A stretch of DNA of 64,000 nucleotides. It comes from Psettodes erumei. Taxonomy: Eukaryota; Chordata; Actinopteri; Pleuronectiformes; Psettodidae. The position numbers were made by a program, and so were the translations under genes. The stretch is taken from positions 496,001-560,000 of the forward strand of contig JAFBJZ010000653.1 in the NCBI GenBank assembly GCA_016785225.1, written 5' to 3'. This document shows, piece after piece, positions 1-13,378 of this stretch (within the stretch, counting starts at the first letter, position 1; the number at the start of each line of letters is the position of its first letter). Below the pieces are notes generated by a model that was given only the letters and a program-made list of their open reading frames with translations, had not been told where the DNA came from and ran no database searches.

Positions 1-1544
1 ATTGAACAGTAAAATGATCTGAGGGCTGACCACAATCTTTTTTCCTTTTTTGCCAGTGTTTACTATGTTTTATGCAAATTGTTTATTGGTAAATATCAGT
101 ATGAGATTTGAGCTATTCATGTTGGCATATATACAACCAAGAAAGCTTAGTTACCTGGTTTATTTACCTCGACACATAAAGCTTAAAAAGTAGTGCTGTT
201 GAACTTCATAACATTTCAACCAATAACTGTCAGAAAACTATAATATGATCATAATTTCTGCTTTGTGGCCTCTAGGTATAATCCATCTCCTTAATGAAAG
301 TCAGTGTAAGAAGCCTCATAAATATCACAGTCTTCCTCTGAGGTGGGAGCGTTTTAAGTCCTCATTTGACTTTCTGTGTGATTCCTGGAGAAACACCAAT
401 GATATTTTGTCCCAGTGCTCATATTTAAATCTGTTTAATAAAGCTGTCCCTTTGTCCCAAACTTGCTTCAGCCCATAACCAGTTCAACGCGACCGCAGAG
501 TCGCTCAGTAGCGCGACACATTTCAGACCGTAGCCTCGAAAAGTCAAACTTTGAGTGTTTTGTGCAGAGGTCAGTGAATCTGCTTTGCTCGACTAAGTTT
601 AGTGTGTCAGAACTTGGCAGCTTGTCATCACCATTTCATTACCCAGGTCGAACATCGGTGTGGCCTCTTCTTAATGCAGGCAGCATGACAGACCCTCTGC
701 CAATTACTGTTGGCTTGGCTCATCTGTTGCCGGGGGCAACGCGCCCTCAGAGGAAGGCCAGACAGGGAGCTCATTTCCGCAGGTAATCTATGGACAGAAA
801 TCAACAACCGCACAAACACACTCATCGATTCACACTGTCGGACAGGACTACAGGCTCCTGCAGGGGGCGCACACACACACACACATAGAGCATATGCAAA
901 ATACATGCAGAGAGTGTCTTTCCATCATCCTCGACCTAACATCCCCGTTTTACTTTTCACTTTATCTGCTGTTCTCATCTTTTCCCACTCTCCCGTTCGC
1001 ATCCTCCATCATCTGCTACTTCAACCATATCATTTGCTTCCTCCTTCGTGTCCCTCTTTCTTCCCTATCTCTCCATCTATCTTTTGCTTCCTTCCTCCAC
1101 CAACCCCCCCATTCTTGCCCCAGCAGGCTGCAGATGGTGCTTAATGGACACATAACTGAGCATAACTGCCTCGTGAATAATTCCACAGGCACAAGGTGAG
1201 CCATAGGACAGCTCCATATTGTGGACACGCAGAAAGGTAACCGCGCGCACACACAACAATCTGCAAATGCATTGTACACTTTCACTGTTTTTCCTTACAA
1301 AGTGTATATATTTAATATTTCAATTATGCATGACTACAACAGTCTGGCCCCCGTGAAGCAAAGGACCAGCACAAGGATCTGACAGGACTCCATTACTAGT
1401 AAAAAAAAAAAAAGGCAAAAAGTACCTGTTCTATAGAAGAACCAATGTATGTGCACTATATTATTACATACCACACAATTAGTTTGTTAAAACTGTTGCA
1501 TCGATTGGTAAATAGCATGCTACTGGGGGAGAGATGGCTAGCTA
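1..1544. other. non-coding sequence, no gene seen
   Basis: I see no exon with splice signals or protein-like content on either strand. The stretch is AT-rich at the left, with a short CA run near 870-884 and an A-run near 1400. Short open frames here have no recognisable content. Confidence 0.5.
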
Positions 1545-2100
1545 AACCTACATTGTAATTATGCTAGCATAGCTATATATATCACATCTCCTGATTAATG
1601 TACATATAAGAAAAGATAACAAATCATCCATACACTGTGTGAGCGTCTTACTGTGACACCTCGCTAGCAAAACAACACTATTCTTTCTATACTTTACCTA
1701 CTTGTTAGCATATGTACATTTAGCAAAAGACCAAACTATTAGCAGCTTCTGCTCCAGCCAACTCCACCTGCCTCTCGTCGGTGTAGCTGAACTTACTTTT
1801 TCTCATACTTCCTGTCACTCCCCCTCACCATCTTCCGGTGACCTTATCCTCTTTTTTTCTGAGTATTTCTGTTCGCGTTTTGTCCGGCACCGGAGGTGTT
1901 AAAACTATTTTTTAACGATGACAGAAACGAGGGAGTTGCCGCTTAAAGTCACAGCAGAGTGCCGTTAACGTGCTCGCGCTCGCGACCGCGCTCGTGACAG
2001 GTGGCGGCTGCGCGCAAACCAGTCACACTGCGCATGCGCTTATGAAATGGCGACGTTGCATCGGTAAATAACGGAGATAGGTGCAGAAATAACATTGACC
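1545..2100. repeat. dispersed repeat, copy 1 (~550 bp)
   Basis: This stretch is similar over most of its length, in the same orientation, to 19,070-19,620. Shared blocks include the part around 1590-1720 (CTGATTAATGTACATATAAG, CTAGCAAAACAAC, TACTTGTTAGCATATGTA), the part around 1750-1800 (CTGCTCCAGCCAACTCCA) and the right end (ATAACGGAGAT near 2070). Small indels and substitutions separate the copies, so the duplication is not recent. The right third is CpG-rich. I do not recognise the family. It may be a non-autonomous element or a copied promoter/first-exon segment. Confidence 0.75.
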
Positions 2101-4303
2101 CCAAAAAACCCCAATACACAGGGCACTGATGTGACATTCAGTGCTCGTTTGTTTTATTTTATCGGCCATAAAATTATATATTAATATTTTAATTGGCCCG
2201 TAGTCCTTAAATAGTGCGTCCCTGCCAGTGGGCCAATTATATGTCAAAGTGATTAGCTCCACCCAGACATGATTTAGTAATCCCCACCTGTTAAAGGAGA
2301 AGAATATTCGAGCAAATTTATTTCATAGTTGTAATAATACGGATAATCTTGAGATCTGTTTTTACCTTGACATAATAGGATCCTTTTCTGTCGCTCACTC
2401 TCTCAAAAAGGCAAATTAAGTGTACTTGGATTCAGTGTAGGTAAACAATAAAACATGGAAACTTTGAAGAAGAGGGAATACTACATATTGTGGAAACTGA
2501 CCTCATATTGGACATATCCGTTGAGGCAGCCAGCCACAAGGGTACACAGCATACAGCGGAGCCACGCAGCCATGCGTGCTGCAGGTTCCATCAGCATGCA
2601 CACGGGATCAGGCTCATGCGGTTTGATTTATTAAATGAAAGACACCGAGGTTTTCAAAAAGGTGGCTGTGCATTTCAAGGTCGTCCTGGGTAGCCTAATA
2701 TAATCTGTGGTGAGAATATCCATGGAGCAGCAGTTTAAGGCAAATCTAATTTACGGCCAACGTCTTTCCGCTATCTATCAGAGGATCTTAAGCGGAGGGA
2801 GGAACAAAACAAGGTTACATTTTACGTGAAGTGGAGACATCATAACCATTACTAACATACATTACTACTGAATGTGTAAAACTTTAGGGATACAGGCTCT
2901 TTTCTGGAAGTACACGGATGAGGTAAACCTAAGAAACACCAGTATAACTTAAAGAGTTACGGATTAAACCTGCACCAACTTTAAAGAATGAGGTCAAGAG
3001 GGACAGAGGGAACAATGGGATTTTTTTTTTTAAGGACGCCTGTGCCGACTTGCTCACACGCAATCTGATGTGTTTTATTTTGTATCGCTAAAATAAAGAA
3101 GTTACCACAGGGTTCACTACAGGAAGGGGGAAGGGAATGCAAAAGTTAAAAAGGAACAGAAAAAAAACAATTAATTGAGCATCATAGCAATGTCACTCTG
3201 CTAAAAATTTCCTTCACTTGCTACAAGGCCCAAAAACCCCACCTTTGCACCGGCAGGAAAATAACCCAGCTCATTAGAGCTGCTGATGAGAAACACTAAC
3301 ACGACTAATGAGCCATTTTCAGGGGAAAAGGGGACAAATGGTGAAAGCCATCACCAACACCATCAATGTGGCAATGTGCCTTTCCAAATAACAGTTCATT
3401 TCTTCACTTCTTCTAAGTAGAAGGTGGCGCGTAAAACGAAGATGGCGTTGTGTGATAAATGTTGCTTGAAAAAAAGAAAAAGAAAAAAAAAGGCTGCTGT
3501 GGCTGTGAGTGAATTTATAATTAACAGGAAATGAGAAAAAGGGGAAGATACTTAGATAATGAGGATGTGTGAGGATGTTTTTTTTAACCGCACCTGTTTT
3601 TACCTGGGCTCTGAGCGGGGACGAGTCATAATAATACAGTAACACATTATAAGCAACATTTTATGGTCAGCAATGCAGTGGTAAAACAGTGGGAATTAAA
3701 AAAAGAAAGAAGCTAAGAAAAACACATCTCTACCATACACGGTAAATAGATACAGAAAACAATGAAATCTTCTGGGAATAAATAACTGAAGTACCTGGAC
3801 AGTGAGTCTTACTTGGTGTGTCTTGTTGTCGTCGGTTTGTGAGCCACAGTTTCCAGCGTGAGCAAAATGAGAAGAGGAGGGAATGAGAGAGAAGGGGGGG
3901 TTATTTCATGGTGGTTTTGTGCTAAAGGAGCGCCAAATTACCGTAAAACACTCGGGAGCAGAAGATTTTCGGTCTCATTTTCCACCTCTGCGTGTCTCCT
4001 CAGCACTCATTCATTACATGTATTCAAACACCGTGTCACAGCAAATACAACAGACAATATCTTGTTATTTCCTGCTGTATTAAAATTGCGGTGTCTATTA
4101 TTTAGCTGATTTTCCTCATCTCACAGGACCTCAGATGCGGCGGGAAATGTGCAAAGGGAAATTTCGGGTTCCTGTGTTTAGATCCCATTCGAAAGGTTGG
4201 ACAGCTCCTGGAACGTTGTGGTCAAAAAGGACAACATGGAATGATTACAAGAAGTTATGAAACAACGCACACGGCAGATACACACACACACACACACACA
4301 CAC
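2101..4303. other. non-coding sequence, no gene seen
   Basis: No exon is recognisable. The stretch holds short homopolymer runs (for example an A-rich run near 3480) and no long repeat. Confidence 0.5.
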
Positions 4304-4411
4304 CTTGAGGTGACGTCCTGTCCAACTCAGTGGCTTTGGCGAGGGTGACATCATCCACCTGAGGCCCTGAGGCGATGAGAGCGTTGGGAAGCTTCCTCCT
4401 GCTGTGAGTGC
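4304..4411 (-). CDS. candidate internal exon, unidentified gene
   Basis: On the minus strand a 108-bp segment has an acceptor (CCCAG) at 4412 and a donor (CTCAAG|GTGTGTG) at 4304, and it is open in two frames. The more protein-like frame reads THSRRKLPNAL...VDDVTLAKATELDRTSP. The donor runs straight into a (GT)n microsatellite. I do not recognise the protein. It may belong with the segments at 9.9 kb and 17.7-18.5 kb. It could also be chance, because single short exons cannot be verified by eye. Confidence 0.3.
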
Positions 4412-7140
4412 CTGGGTACAACACACACACACACACACACACAAGCACATTAACACATAGGCTTTATTGATTGGCAGGGTTGCTAATTGGATTGCTGATT
4501 AGTACTAATCACAAACTGCAGATGATGCTGATGGCATCAGTTTCAGTTCATAAACTGGAAAAAAAACCATTTTTTTTTACCAGGTGATAGAGCTAGATGA
4601 AAAAAAAGTGAGATCAAAGTTATTACAGTCCGTCCTCCTGGGACGATGACTGCGCGCGCCACATTTCACAGCAGCTCATCGGATCAAAGATGTTGAAATG
4701 CATCTTCTCGAAATCTTACATGTCGCTGCCTCGACCTCTTGGTGCTGGAGGAGCGGTCTGGAGATCACCAAACTCAAGAGGATTCATCCTGTGGTGGCTA
4801 CCAGCATCTGGGCGACGTATCTTGGCAATGCATTCAAGAGCAGGGGTTTTTGTTCTGTTTTTTTTTTTTTGCCTGGAGCCAACAAATTGACAAGATGAGA
4901 GCCATACTGCTAACATGGCTAAAAGCCATCAGCTGCAGCAGAGATGTTCTATGTTTGGTGAAGGGCCAGATGCATGCAGCTTTAGATCGCAGCCAATGAG
5001 CACGGCAGCCGATTTCGCTGATTAACTTTATTCAGAGATGAGGAGCTGATCAGTGAAATGAGCGGCGGTTCTGCAGTTGGAGGAAAAAACCTAGATAAGG
5101 TGGGCAGGCCCCCCGGGGCATACGGATGAACACCTTTCTGCTTTCCAAGCCCTCCGTTTTCTTCGAATCAATCTGCTCCAGCTTGAAAAGCAGAATTTGA
5201 GCGTTCCTATTTATCTAAAAAAAAAAAACAAAAACGTACGATTCCCTAAACCGGTCTTTAACATTCCCGCTTTCAGCTTATGATAGTTGTTGTCGTGGTC
5301 TCGCCACCCACGGCGGAGAAATAACGGAGATAATGGAAGAGCCTATTAGCGGCTCCCCCACCCCCCCCCGACCCCGCCGTCATTTCCTCACGGAGAAGTC
5401 ATTAGCTCACAGAGGTATTGATTCTGCCAGGGCACGCCTCATTAATGGACTCCACAGACGAAGACGGCGGTTGATAGACGACGGCGCTCTTCGGTCAGAC
5501 GGGTGTCACATGCGCATGTACAGTAAAGAGGATAGAAGAGAACAGGTGAAGTGTAACAGGTGAGTTACAGTGAATTCTGTTAACAGCAGAACAAACGGAT
5601 GCAACAATGTCGGTTAAAGGGACGCCGGAGTGTTTGACCTTTAAGAACAACGGGTCGTCATTATCCTTCGTAATGTGCGTGCGCGCGTGAATGATGCAGA
5701 TTTGCACTATTTATTTTAAGTAAGAAATATGCCAGATTACCAACACCAACCAAAAGAATTTTTAAAACTTTTACTTAATAGAATTGTAGAAAAAAAAATT
5801 GAGCACCAAATACATCAAATAAGTTTTCAAATCAATTTTTGACACGTTTAGATGAAACTATAAATTGCAGTTGAATCTGTGATAGTGCACATTTTTAAAG
5901 CAGCGGAATATAAATCAGTGATCCTTCAGATGTTTCTTGGGAAATTGTTATAACTTCATTCAGACCGGAACTTTAACAGCAATACTTGGGCCATACTTAG
6001 TGTTTGGGGCGCAACGGGAAGCGATACGACACGATAAGAAGCGATGGGAAGGAAGAGGAGAGTTTCCTGTTCCCTCCTGTTCCGGGCTGCGTCAGAGATG
6101 GATGTTAAAACTGATTTTGTTGCCGAGGGCCTAATTAACGGCGGCCTGAACGGAAAAAGACGCTGCTGGCACACCGGCCAGTCGCAGCCGATCGAAGATG
6201 CTGCGCATCACATCCCGTGTCAGGAAAAACACCCCAGATATGTAACCCACGGCAAGACCTGATACATGCGGAAAGTGTGTGTGTGTGAACGTGGGCAAGA
6301 ATTCAACTCTTGTTAGCGAAAGTCGAAATTACGTTTTCAAAAATCCCGTGCGGGCTCATTTTAAAGGCACGAGGACGTAGGCTCGAACGTGTTTTCAGGT
6401 CGCAAGCGGAGCTGATGTATTGTCGAACGGGGATCTGACCCAACGCGGCGAGCGCTGCCAAAGCGGGGGCCGACTAACGAGCTGGCCTTCCCCTTCACCC
6501 TTTCGCCGCCGCATTAAGACTTGGCGCTGCCGGGACAGGTCGGAATAAACGAATGCAGAGGTCACGCCCGCCCCAGAGAGGGAGCGAGAGAGACGGGGGG
6601 GGGAGAAAGGCGAGAGGTAAACGAATGCGGCGTTTGCTCACAACGCTGCGAGTGTGTTATCACAGCAGAGAGAGAGAAAGAGCAACAAACAGACTGTGTT
6701 TGTATGCCTTCCTTGCCGTGGTGTATATCTTGTGTCATCCCAGTGTGTGTGTGTGTGTGTGTTTTGTTTTCCTGTCTTATTATTAGCATCCTTTGGTTTG
6801 TTTTTTTTTTCCCACCCTCACAGAGGAGGCGTGCATATTTGTCTCTGTGAGTGCGTTTGCGTATCATCTCGGAGAGTTGTGTGTTTAGCTCTCTCTCGCT
6901 CTCTCTCTCTCATAATGAGCGCGTCTGTTTACAGCTCTCTGTCTCAGGATGTGCGAGGATCTGTGCGCGGTTTTTTGGCACTTAACGGGGTGCGCGTCCT
7001 CTCACAGCGCGCGCCTCGGCTTCCCGTTTGCAATGCCTGTATTTGCACAAGGGATTGAACTCAAAAGTTCCCGAATCTCAGGAAGAAAACCGCCACTTCC
7101 TCTCATTCTACCTTTTTTGTATTTCTATCGGAGGCCATTT
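4412..7140. other. non-coding sequence, no gene seen
   Basis: No supported exon. It contains (CA)n at 4421-4442, A-runs near 4560 and 5220, a CpG-rich patch around 6360-6620, (GT)n at 6742-6762 and a CT-rich stretch near 6890-6912. Confidence 0.45.
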
Positions 7141-7433
7141 AGACCAATCAGCATTAACATTATTGCCACTGGCAGATGAAGTGAATAATACTGATTCTGT
7201 ACTTACCTGGGGCACCATGGGAAGAAGGAAGGAGGCGGCGTGATGTGCTGGACCATGTTCTGCCCAGTTCTGATCCATCAAGGGTCCACCTCACAACTTA
7301 CAGGACATAAAGGATCTGATGCTAACATCCTGGTGCCTGAGAGTCCACGCCTTCATGGACCTGTTTTGGCACAATGGGGAACCCACACAATCGTAGGCAG
7401 GCGGTCATAATGTAACGGCCGATCGATGTATAT
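7141..7433. mobile_element. internally deleted Tc1/mariner-type element
   Basis: The left end (AATCAGCATTAACATTATTG, starting near 7146) and the reverse complement of the right end (GATCGGCCGTTACATTATGA, ending near 7431) are imperfect terminal inverted repeats. They match the ends of a widespread fish Tc1-like element whose tips read roughly GATCAGGCATAACATTATGACCACCTG. The 3' inner sequence (7280-7400: TCCACCTCACAACTTACAGGA, TTTTGGCA, GGCAGGCGGTCATAATGT) also fits that family. Only about 290 bp remain, so the transposase gene is gone and the copy is non-autonomous and old. The family assignment is from memory. Confidence 0.7.
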
Positions 7434-9896
7434 TTGCAGTTTTTATGAAATGCATGTGTTTGTTGTACAGTAACCTGCAGGGCCTGAGGGGAACATAGTT
7501 TGGATTTAGGGCGACATTCCCGGTCTCGGGGTCCCTCCACCTGCGAGCGCTCCGCTCTGCCGCTGTCACCCTGGAAACCGCACACGAGCAAAGAGGTGGG
7601 AGGAACGAGGGCGACGGGTTGAGAGCAACGCCACACAAACGGGTTCGCGCAACAGCACACCGAGGAATTAACATGGCTGCGACGCTTCGGTATTTTCTGG
7701 TTTAGATTTTATGGGTTTTCAAAATAGGACACCACGGTTTGCTGTCACGGATGTGGATGCGCCGATCCCGTTCGTGGATTTGGTACGAGTTAAAAGAAAG
7801 CAAACACGCACAAAAAAACAGGTTGGCGTTGTTTGATTACAGGTGAAGCGGTTGGATGAAAGAAATGCGGAACTGTCGACGCAGAGACACAGTTTGTTGG
7901 GTCTTTATCCGACTCCAACACCTGTCCACCTGTTTCTACACGCACTTTAAACTCACTTCAGTTCAATTAGTAGATTTCTGGATTTGTGCTAAAGAGTTGT
8001 CACTATTTGAGCAGCTTCATCAAAAAGGTATTCCCCCCTTTTCTGTCAACCTCCAATTTCAAAAAACGATCTCCACCACAACCCTGCAAAAGAGGAAGAC
8101 CCACAAACCGCGCACACGCCTTTCTCTCCTCTCCGGCCTGGACTCCGTGGCACGTCCGCCCTCTTCTCCAGCTGGCAGGCCGCTTCACGCCGCACCGCGG
8201 CAAGTGGTGAGTTCTCAACAGGCGCTTCCACGGGAATCCCACAGAGAGGGCAAATCCGACAGATGGCTGACAGCTCCCTGCTCTGACCTGAAATATCGGG
8301 GCAGTGCATTTCCCCCCCCCCACTTCGGTATTTGGAATTAGCAACGAACCAAAAGTTGATTTGAAAATATGCCTTACTAAAAAATCTTTGCAGTGTACAG
8401 GAAGTAATCAGAGTGATTTGATTTTTGCTTTCTCACAGAGCTTCGGCTCTGAAATTACTTTAACTCGGGACAAAATATACTGAACACCCAACATTCCTGC
8501 CTCTTAGTCACAGTCTAATTAAATATTTATGGTGATTACAAAAAAGCGTACTTTGTTACAGCCGTTTGTAGTGCGGTGGCCTCATTTCTCTTTTGAAGAA
8601 CATCTCCGTTATGCTGCAACGCTGCTCGTCAGGGAAATGTTATGGAAAATAAGGAGACGTTTGCATTGCGCGCTGCATCGATTCAGCGTTTGTGCGTCTC
8701 GGAGTGAGCATTTTGCAGGTTACGAATTTACCGAGCCCATCCGGCTTCTTGCACATTAAGGCGCCGTCGTGAAGCCTGAGCCACCGGACAATGTTGCAGG
8801 AATAATGGATTGCGCTCGCCGACGCCGGCTTGAGTTTTTCCCGCCAGGTGTTCCGGGCTGTGTGCGAGAGAGAGGGAGAGCGTGAGCGTTAGCCCCATGA
8901 CGGATGACCTGTCCTGGCCGTACCCCTCCTCCTGCCCAACACACAATATTTGCGACCTCCCAGGCACACTGTACTGTTGGCAGCGTGTTGTCGTACCCTC
9001 GCGCAGTGCGAATCCCACGCGTGAGCAGATCGCCTTTCGCAGATTCCTTTCCGCGCTTCTCGGCCCGTGAGCTCATTTCGTTTTGTTCGCCGCGACAAAC
9101 CTGAATAACAGAGGCCAGTGAGCTTTTTCGCAATGCCGGGAAACCCGTCTGCAAACAGACACAGACCCAAACAAAACCTTTTCTACGGACAATGAGGCAG
9201 GCGCACACACCTCGTGCCGTCAGTGCTGAAGTCATCGTCGGAGCTGCTGGGGGGGGCTTCATGGGGATGGTTGCAACTCCAAAAATCACTCATTTGTCTA
9301 CCTGCGGCCAAGATGGGAGAGCAGACACACAACAGCACACATCTTTTCAACTTTTCCGCACGGTAATCACGTCACAAACACAAAAACACGCTCTGTGAAC
9401 GCGTCTCAGCGAAAAGGATTGCGGAAAAGCTTGGACCTGCGTGAGACTTGGTATCAGGTCGACTCTTTCAGGAGCCGATGGAGGAGAAAAGCTCTTCGCG
9501 TTCGCTGCCACTTCCTGCACTGAGCATCTCCTGAATATTTTTACAATTTTTTTTGTTACTAATGTGGTCTAAAGATCCCATATCTGGTGTGCCACCTCAA
9601 TTTCCTGAGGTATGTTAGGTCAAAGGTTAGGGTCAAAAGTTGATGATCTAAAGTATGGTCTGTGATTAAAGGTTTCCATATGATTACCTTATGTTAATAA
9701 ACAACCTGACTCCTGACTCACATTGATCCTGAATCCTCCAAGCAGTCCATGGTGCTTGTTTTGATGCTAGTGGCTAAGTGGCTCCATCATAATTTTATAT
9801 AACAGATAACAACCTCAGTGTTTGCTGGTCACTCTCTTTATGTCTCTAGGGCAAACCATGGCCACCTTCTTCACATTAAAAGCATTCAACTTACAC
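7434..9896. other. non-coding sequence, no gene seen
   Basis: No exon is supported. The 8.7-9.4 kb part is CpG-richer and open in several frames on both strands, which is expected from base composition alone. Confidence 0.4.
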
Positions 9897-10076
9897 CAGG
9901 TGGCTTTTATTGTGAAGGGACCGCTGAGGTCGGCGAGGACAGTGACCGAGTGTCCGCGGGAGAAAAACAAGAAGTGCCTGGGACCTGTGAGGGTGATACT
10001 GGGGCTTGTGATGTGCGAAATGAGGACGGAGGCGTCGGAGCCGATCCCGGACGAGACCCGGAGGAGCGCTCTGGCT
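9897..10076 (-). CDS. candidate internal exon, unidentified gene
   Basis: A 180-bp minus-strand segment is bounded by an acceptor (CCGCAG) above 10,076 and a donor (CACCTG|GTGTAAG) at 9,897. One frame has strikingly C-ending codons, as real teleost exons often do. It reads protein-like: RALLRVSSGIGSDASVLISH..., then a stretch around FLFFSRGHSVTVLADLSGPF that looks like beta-strands. I do not recognise the family. The other minus frame and one plus frame are also open, so this rests on codon choice and splice signals. Confidence 0.4.
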
Positions 10077-11472
10077 CTGCGGATTAAGGCCCGCGCCACA
10101 CACAATCAATGCGACAGAGAGACGGACAGAGACGGATTAACGCGTACGCGAGTGGCCAGAGGGAGGGCGGCGAAGTAAAAAAAAAAAAAAAGGGAGAAGG
10201 CATGATGGGAATACAGAGGAGGGGATGCAGTGAACAGTGAAGATGGGTGAGAGGGCAAAAAAAAAAAAAATGCATCCTAAGTCATTGTTTCTACTGAATA
10301 GAACACCTTCAACCTGCACAGAAATGATGGAGCTGCAAATGAGGAAGCATTTCAAGTGATGAAATATACAAAAAAATGGACAGTTCTTAAATGTGCACTC
10401 ACTTTCTTGCAAAGTGTTAGATGAGAGGTTCGGTATCATATCAGCCTGATCTGGTAAATGTTATGCTACGGCCACGAGAGAGTCGGCTTATCTTAGCATA
10501 AATCTATCTGATGTTGATACACGAATAAAAAAAAAATGGAATTCATTCCTCTGCCTATTTCGGGGCCTGTCCCTAAAAGACTGCCCCACTCCCGAGGAGA
10601 AACTGCTTGATTCCAAGATGCGATGTCGGTTAGTTTGTTGCCAAGCGGTCTCATTTCTTGACAGCATATCAAAGTTTGCAAAAGTTTCCTTATCCGGGAC
10701 ATAATTCTATCAGTGTTTACATCGGCCGGCTCCAGCGAGCGGCCTCCTGTGCCTTAAATGAAATGCACAGCCTGAGCCAGCGGAAAGTTTTACGAAGTGA
10801 TGATGATCACCGATCGCTCCCAGCCTTACATGGATTGGGAGTGACGAGGCAGTAAATAAAATGAGAGCATCTGTTTGAAGCAATTTAAGAGGAAAAGGAA
10901 GTGAATTATCCCTGCGTGCGCCTGTGTGTGTGTGTGTGTGTGTGTACGCGGGGGCACGGCGACTTATTACATCCGTTTCCTGTGCTCGTCTCCGCGCGCG
11001 CGCTCACCTGAGGGCACGGGAAAGCGATTGCTGCCGCGTGGCTCCCCTCGCCGATGGATGTCAGGACTAAAACACACACACACACACAAAGCACAGCTGT
11101 CATGCGGACAGTAAGGAGGGATAAACACACAGAGACAAAACCTCTAAATCACACTGCGAGGCAACCCACAGCTTTCGCTTCCAGCTGACAAATAACACCA
11201 ACTCATGTTTATTACCGTTATCCAGCGTCTCCATACACAGAATGGATTTTTTTTTTTTTAAAAAGAGCCAAATCCAAAACAAACACAATCACGTATCCGT
11301 TGGACTAAAACAAATCTGAATTTCTGATTAAACTAAGAAAGAGGCGTGCGTATAATAACAGTACTTCCTGAATCCATTTTTTCCAGTGTGCAGTTTCTTG
11401 GGGTTACCGTTGGCAACGATGAGCTCCAGAGTCTCAGGTGTTGGATTATCCTGGGGAACGGTCTGTTCGTCT

Positions 11473-11509
<37 letters not shown>

Positions 11510-13307
11510 GAGGTTTTATTCAAAAAAGGATGAAAAATATACAACAAAATATGTTGTGCCAGACGAAGCTGACGAATTAATAAGCGCATGTGCCTGTATT
11601 TTCTGAATGAGCTGTAAATCCCCCCCCATTCAATTTTACACCGTCGTTTTTCTTTTGCAGGACCGCGTGAAAAAAAAAAAGAATATATAATCTGACTTTC
11701 TTTTGCGCCATTACCGTGCAAATGCTGCGTGCCACAGATTTAGAACACTGCGCAGAAAATGTTGTAAACCCCAGCACCGATCATGGTTACACAACAGTGC
11801 TTGACGCAAGGTAAGAATGGGACTTTTTTCAGTCGCACAAGGCACTTTGAAGGATAAAAGTATGCAGAGAAACTTCCCCTAACCCTTCCTGTAAGCAGCA
11901 GCAGAAAAAAATACATTAGGGGCTTGCATGTTTGAGATGAAATTACATTAATTCGGAGTTCGAAACAAAAAAAAACACCTTCCCACCATTATAATGATTC
12001 AATAAGTGATCTTTTGAGTGGACATCATGAGGCCGTAGAATATGACCTCCCTCTTGAAAAGATGAGGGCCCACTTGCAGTTCCAAAAGTGCCCTTTTCTC
12101 CCATTAACGCGCGAAGTTAAAAACGCGGCAAAGCGCTTTTCCCTTTTGTGCTCCGCTGCATTCCAGACACGTGTGACACTCGCTGAAACCGTCGGGCACT
12201 CTGCGGCACTTTGTGCAAATGAGATTAACTGTGGCTCAGCTCATTTACATCTGCAGTCGAGGTAAACTCTCCGCTGAATTGAAAAGGGGAGGGAGGGGGA
12301 GGAAAAAAAAAAAAAAGTCCACAACGTGGTGATTTGCAATCGCAACGTGCATCCGTGACTCTGACGGGTCTAGAGACCTGATAGCACACGTCCTTAATGA
12401 CGTGATTACGCACGCACACACGTACATATTTAAGATTATAATCAAGTATGGCGAAAAAGAAGTGAGATGTTCAGTGAGCTCACCGTTGTCTTGAATAGCA
12501 GGAACTTCAGCAAACGACCTGCAACTTGTGGATCAGGTGTTTGTTTTCATTTATGTTATTATTAACTTAATTACTTAGTTCATATGTACACTCGTAACTG
12601 TATCTTCTATTTCCTGTTCAACATCTAAATACTCAGCTGTTTCTGCAAACACGCTGCGGATGTGCGCGCCGCTACAGATCTAGAGTACAAAACGTTGGCG
12701 TTCGAGCAGGTATTTAAACAAACAACACGGGGAGCGTATTAGTCTGCGCGCATCTGCATAATAAACCAATTTAGTCTTCATTTGACAGCAGCTGCCTTGT
12801 ACGTCACATCTGAAAAAATCGCACGACGGTATCTCAATGCGTTTCCCCCGTTTCCACGGTGACACGCACGGAGCGCTGTCGCCAGGCTTAATCTTCGGGG
12901 GGTGGGGGGTGGGGGGTGTCACCCACGATCGATAGACCCCACCTGCGTGTACACGCACACAATATGTGTGTGTGCGTATAACTGGAGAGTGAGTGCCCCC
13001 CTGGTTGTGTTTGGGGACGTCCAGCTGTGTGCGTGTGTGGCCTTCCCCACAGGGCTGTGTAATAGCAGATGGTCCACAGGCAGGGGGGGCTCTCCCCCTT
13101 CTCCGAGGGTAAACACACGCGCTCAGCAAACGCCGCGGTCCTTACGTAAGGTCTGCTCACCCTGTGGGGGTGTGGATGAGGGGGCAGTCAGACAGGAAGC
13201 ACAAGGTTCTGCGTTTTCGCTACCCGTGCAGATTTTCCTTGACATAGTGGGAAATTGTTCGAAATCCATCCTTTCTAACCGCCGCCAGCCGTGTTTTTCC
13301 CATTCAA
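10077..13307. other. non-coding sequence with microsatellites
   Basis: No gene is supported. It contains A-runs near 10,175 and 10,258, (GT)n at 10,924-10,944, a CA run at 11,072-11,088, (CA)n at 11,474-11,506, A-runs near 11,669 and 12,302, and a G-rich patch at 12,896-12,918. Confidence 0.5.
11474..11506. repeat. (CA)n microsatellite
   Basis: About 16 uninterrupted CA units. Confidence 0.95.
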
Positions 13308-13378
13308 GCATTGGTGGTTCAGTGGTAGAATTCTCGCCTGCCACGCGGGAGGCCCGGGTTCGATTCCCGGCCAATGCA
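13308..13378 (+). tRNA. tRNA-Gly (GCC anticodon)
   Basis: The 71-nt sequence folds as a cloverleaf. The acceptor arms GCATTGG and CCAATGC pair fully, and the anticodon loop CTGCCAC carries GCC at 13,340-13,342. The T arm is GGCCCGGGTTCGATTCCCGG. Internal promoter boxes are visible: box A TGGTTCAGTGG and box B GGTTCGATTCC. A run of four T at 13,385-13,388 can serve as the RNA polymerase III terminator. There is no intron and every arm is intact, so it is probably functional. No other tRNA is nearby. Confidence 0.97.

Noticed and set aside
710..1144. 144-codon plus-strand frame
   Set aside because: The content is low-complexity (His- and Pro-rich from CA and CT runs) and there is no homology that I recognise.
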